From Planctomycetota bacterium (GTDB lineage: Bacteria; Planctomycetota; Planctomycetia; Gemmatales; Gemmataceae): DNA of 44,358 bases. The notes below the pieces were generated by a model. The model worked only from the letters and a program-made list of their open reading frames with translations, made no database searches and was not told the origin of the DNA. The DNA lies in assembly GCA_021807595.1 (NCBI GenBank), contig JAKBCS010000017.1:1-44358 (forward strand), written 5' to 3'. Shown piece after piece: positions 43,234 to 44,358 of this stretch. Position 1 is the first letter of the stretch, and the number at the start of each line of letters is the position of its first letter. The position numbers and the translations under genes were made by a program.

Positions 43234-44358
43234 TCATTGCCCGCTGAAATAGATGGGCTTTTCCTTGGCCTTTTCGAAAAGGTCTTTGCGAACCGTGAAA
43301 ATATCGCCGTTCAGTCGATTGCTCACCGCCAGGTAGGCATCGCCGTCGAGTTTGCCAATTGTCAGCGTGAACTTGCTTGGTTCCTTGTCTCCGGCCACCG
43401 TCAGTTCAATCTGCAATCCTCCGTTGGTGGTGTCCAGCTCCCAATCGGGTTTCGGAGTGGCTTTGTGGGCGACGAACTTGAGCGCCTTGAGATCGGCTAG
43501 ATTTTTCAGAAACTCATCGAGCCGCGCTGGGTCAACCTTGAACGAATCCTTCGGTTCGGACTCCCATGCGGAACTGTCTTTCGCGCGCTTAAACACTTTG
43601 GTCAACGGCGCGTTGACTCCGACTTGTTTTTGCAAGGCGATCCACCCCGTCAGTTTCACTTCTTGAACTTTGCTGACATCGAAATGGAACACCGTGAGAT
43701 CCAACAGTTCGCGCTGCAACGCGGCGGCGACGGTGTTTCCAGCAACGACGATCCAGTCCGGCACGAGGGTATGGAGGTAGATGCCGCTCTTATCGGTCAT
43801 TTCGTTGCCGAACTCGAACTCGAACGTCTTGGTTTTGCCGTCTTGGGTTTGTGCGACGACGGCCTTGAGGCGAGGCGACTTCAAGCCCCAATCGGCGAGC
43901 TTGGCGGCCTCCGGTTTGTCGGCCACGATGCGTACGGCGCGAAGATTGTTCAACTCGCGCAAGATGTCCTCGACGGCGGTGCGGTCCGCGGTACGCCCCG
44001 CAAACTCGGCGGGTTTGTCGATCTTCCACGGCGCATCGGGTTTGTTTTCGCGGCTCATCTCGTAGATTGTGCCGTCGCGCGTCAGCGTCAATTTCGTGAT
44101 ATTCTTCACGGGGTCGAAGCGATCGCCGCTAAACGGCGGCAATTGCTTGTCGAGATAGGCCAACGGTCCTTCCGCGACGCGATCGCGAACCATCGAGTCG
44201 ATGAGGACGATGACGCCGGTTTGTTCGTCGCCGCGCTTGCGCTCGACGGCCACTAATTTACCTTCCAATCGCCCGAACGACAGGGTGTAATCCGGTTTGT
44301 CCTTCACCTTGGGCTGCGGCTTTTTCTCCTTTTTGTCATCCTTCTTTTCGTCCTTCTT
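43234..44358 (-). CDS. DUF4340 family protein, C-terminal part
   Basis: The frame is open at the right window edge; the N-terminus lies beyond it. The visible 374 codons begin with a Lys/Glu/Asp-rich linker (44308-44358) and then a repeated beta-rich unit: KPDAPWKIDKPAEFAGRTAD, WGLKSPRLKAVV, DSSAWESEPKDSFKVDPARLD and WELDTTNGGLQIELTV are typical of DUF4340. This family often accompanies gliding/ABC-2 transporter auxiliary proteins in bacteria, a role I only recall. The GTG at 44307 is internal. It is convergent with the WD40 gene, 31 bases between stops. Confidence 0.78.
   Translation of the reverse strand, partial: KKDEKKDDKKEKKPQPKVKDKPDYTLSFGRLEGKLVAVERKRGDEQTGVIVLIDSMVRDRVAEGPLAYLDKQLPPFSGDRFDPVKNITKLTLTRDGTIYEMSRENKPDAPWKIDKPAEFAGRTADRTAVEDILRELNNLRAVRIVADKPEAAKLADWGLKSPRLKAVVAQTQDGKTKTFEFEFGNEMTDKSGIYLHTLVPDWIVVAGNTVAAALQRELLDLTVFHFDVSKVQEVKLTGWIALQKQVGVNAPLTKVFKRAKDSSAWESEPKDSFKVDPARLDEFLKNLADLKALKFVAHKATPKPDWELDTTNGGLQIELTVAGDKEPSKFTLTIGKLDGDAYLAVSNRLNGDIFTVRKDLFEKAKEKPIYFSGQ

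Noticed and set aside
1-44358. tRNA, rRNA or riboswitch genes
   Set aside because: No T-loop-like GGTTCGAATCC sequences, rRNA signatures or known riboswitch cores were seen on reading; a covariance-model scan would be decisive.

Overview
The window reads as chromosomal DNA of a planctomycete, most likely in or near the Gemmataceae. This rests on family content remembered from such genomes, not on a search. The signs are high GC, many secreted proteins of no known function, a 14-repeat WD40 protein with a helical tail, three separate FHA proteins, an ECF-like sigma factor of planctomycete type, a DUF1802 protein, a multiheme cytochrome fused to a phosphoesterase-like domain, and two elongation factor P genes in tandem. 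Genes are dense, on both strands, often convergent with short hairpins between them. No rRNA, tRNA, CRISPR array or intact mobile element was seen.

Layout. 1-9.1 kb: end of a D-glutamate cyclase-like gene, a sugar-nucleotide epimerase, a DUF4198-DUF3386 fusion, an FHA-GAF-HD-GYP signalling protein, a secreted alpha/beta-hydrolase-like protein without its nucleophile, a XerD-type recombinase, an enoyl reductase-like dehydrogenase and a secreted protein. 9.1-14.4 kb: an HtrA protease diverging from a small sugar cluster (a SIS-domain isomerase-like protein and two tandem GT4 glycosyltransferases), then a broken DNA adenine methylase. 14.4-18.8 kb: an SNF2 helicase, a secreted protein and an RlmI-type RNA methyltransferase. 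18.8-21.3 kb, all on the minus strand: two efp genes, sucD without sucC, and a small basic protein. 21.6-28.2 kb: a thioredoxin-fold protein lacking its cysteines, a polysaccharide deacetylase-like protein, an FHA protein, conserved hypotheticals, gpsA and DUF1802. 28.2-35.6 kb: a large lipoprotein, a two-domain cytidylate-kinase-like protein, the tetraheme cytochrome and a membrane-anchored DUF1573-like protein. 35.9-44.4 kb: sigma factor, DUF309, GspF-like protein, M42 peptidase, greA, FHA protein, WD40 protein and part of a DUF4340 protein.

How the genes work together. Most are single transcription units. The supported co-directional groups are the SIS-GT4-GT4 cluster (probably surface polysaccharide), efp-efp-sucD-small protein, gpsA-DUF1802 (overlapping by 4 bases) and possibly the DUF1573-like gene with the cytochrome. 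Several proteins keep a fold but have lost or changed catalytic residues: the hydrolase (Ser to Gly), the thioredoxin fold (no CxxC), the second kinase domain (altered P-loop) and both EF-P tips (Asn for Lys). Two genes have a -10 box so close to the start codon that leaderless mRNAs are likely. I found no convincing multi-gene system that is clearly new; the best candidates are listed as findings.
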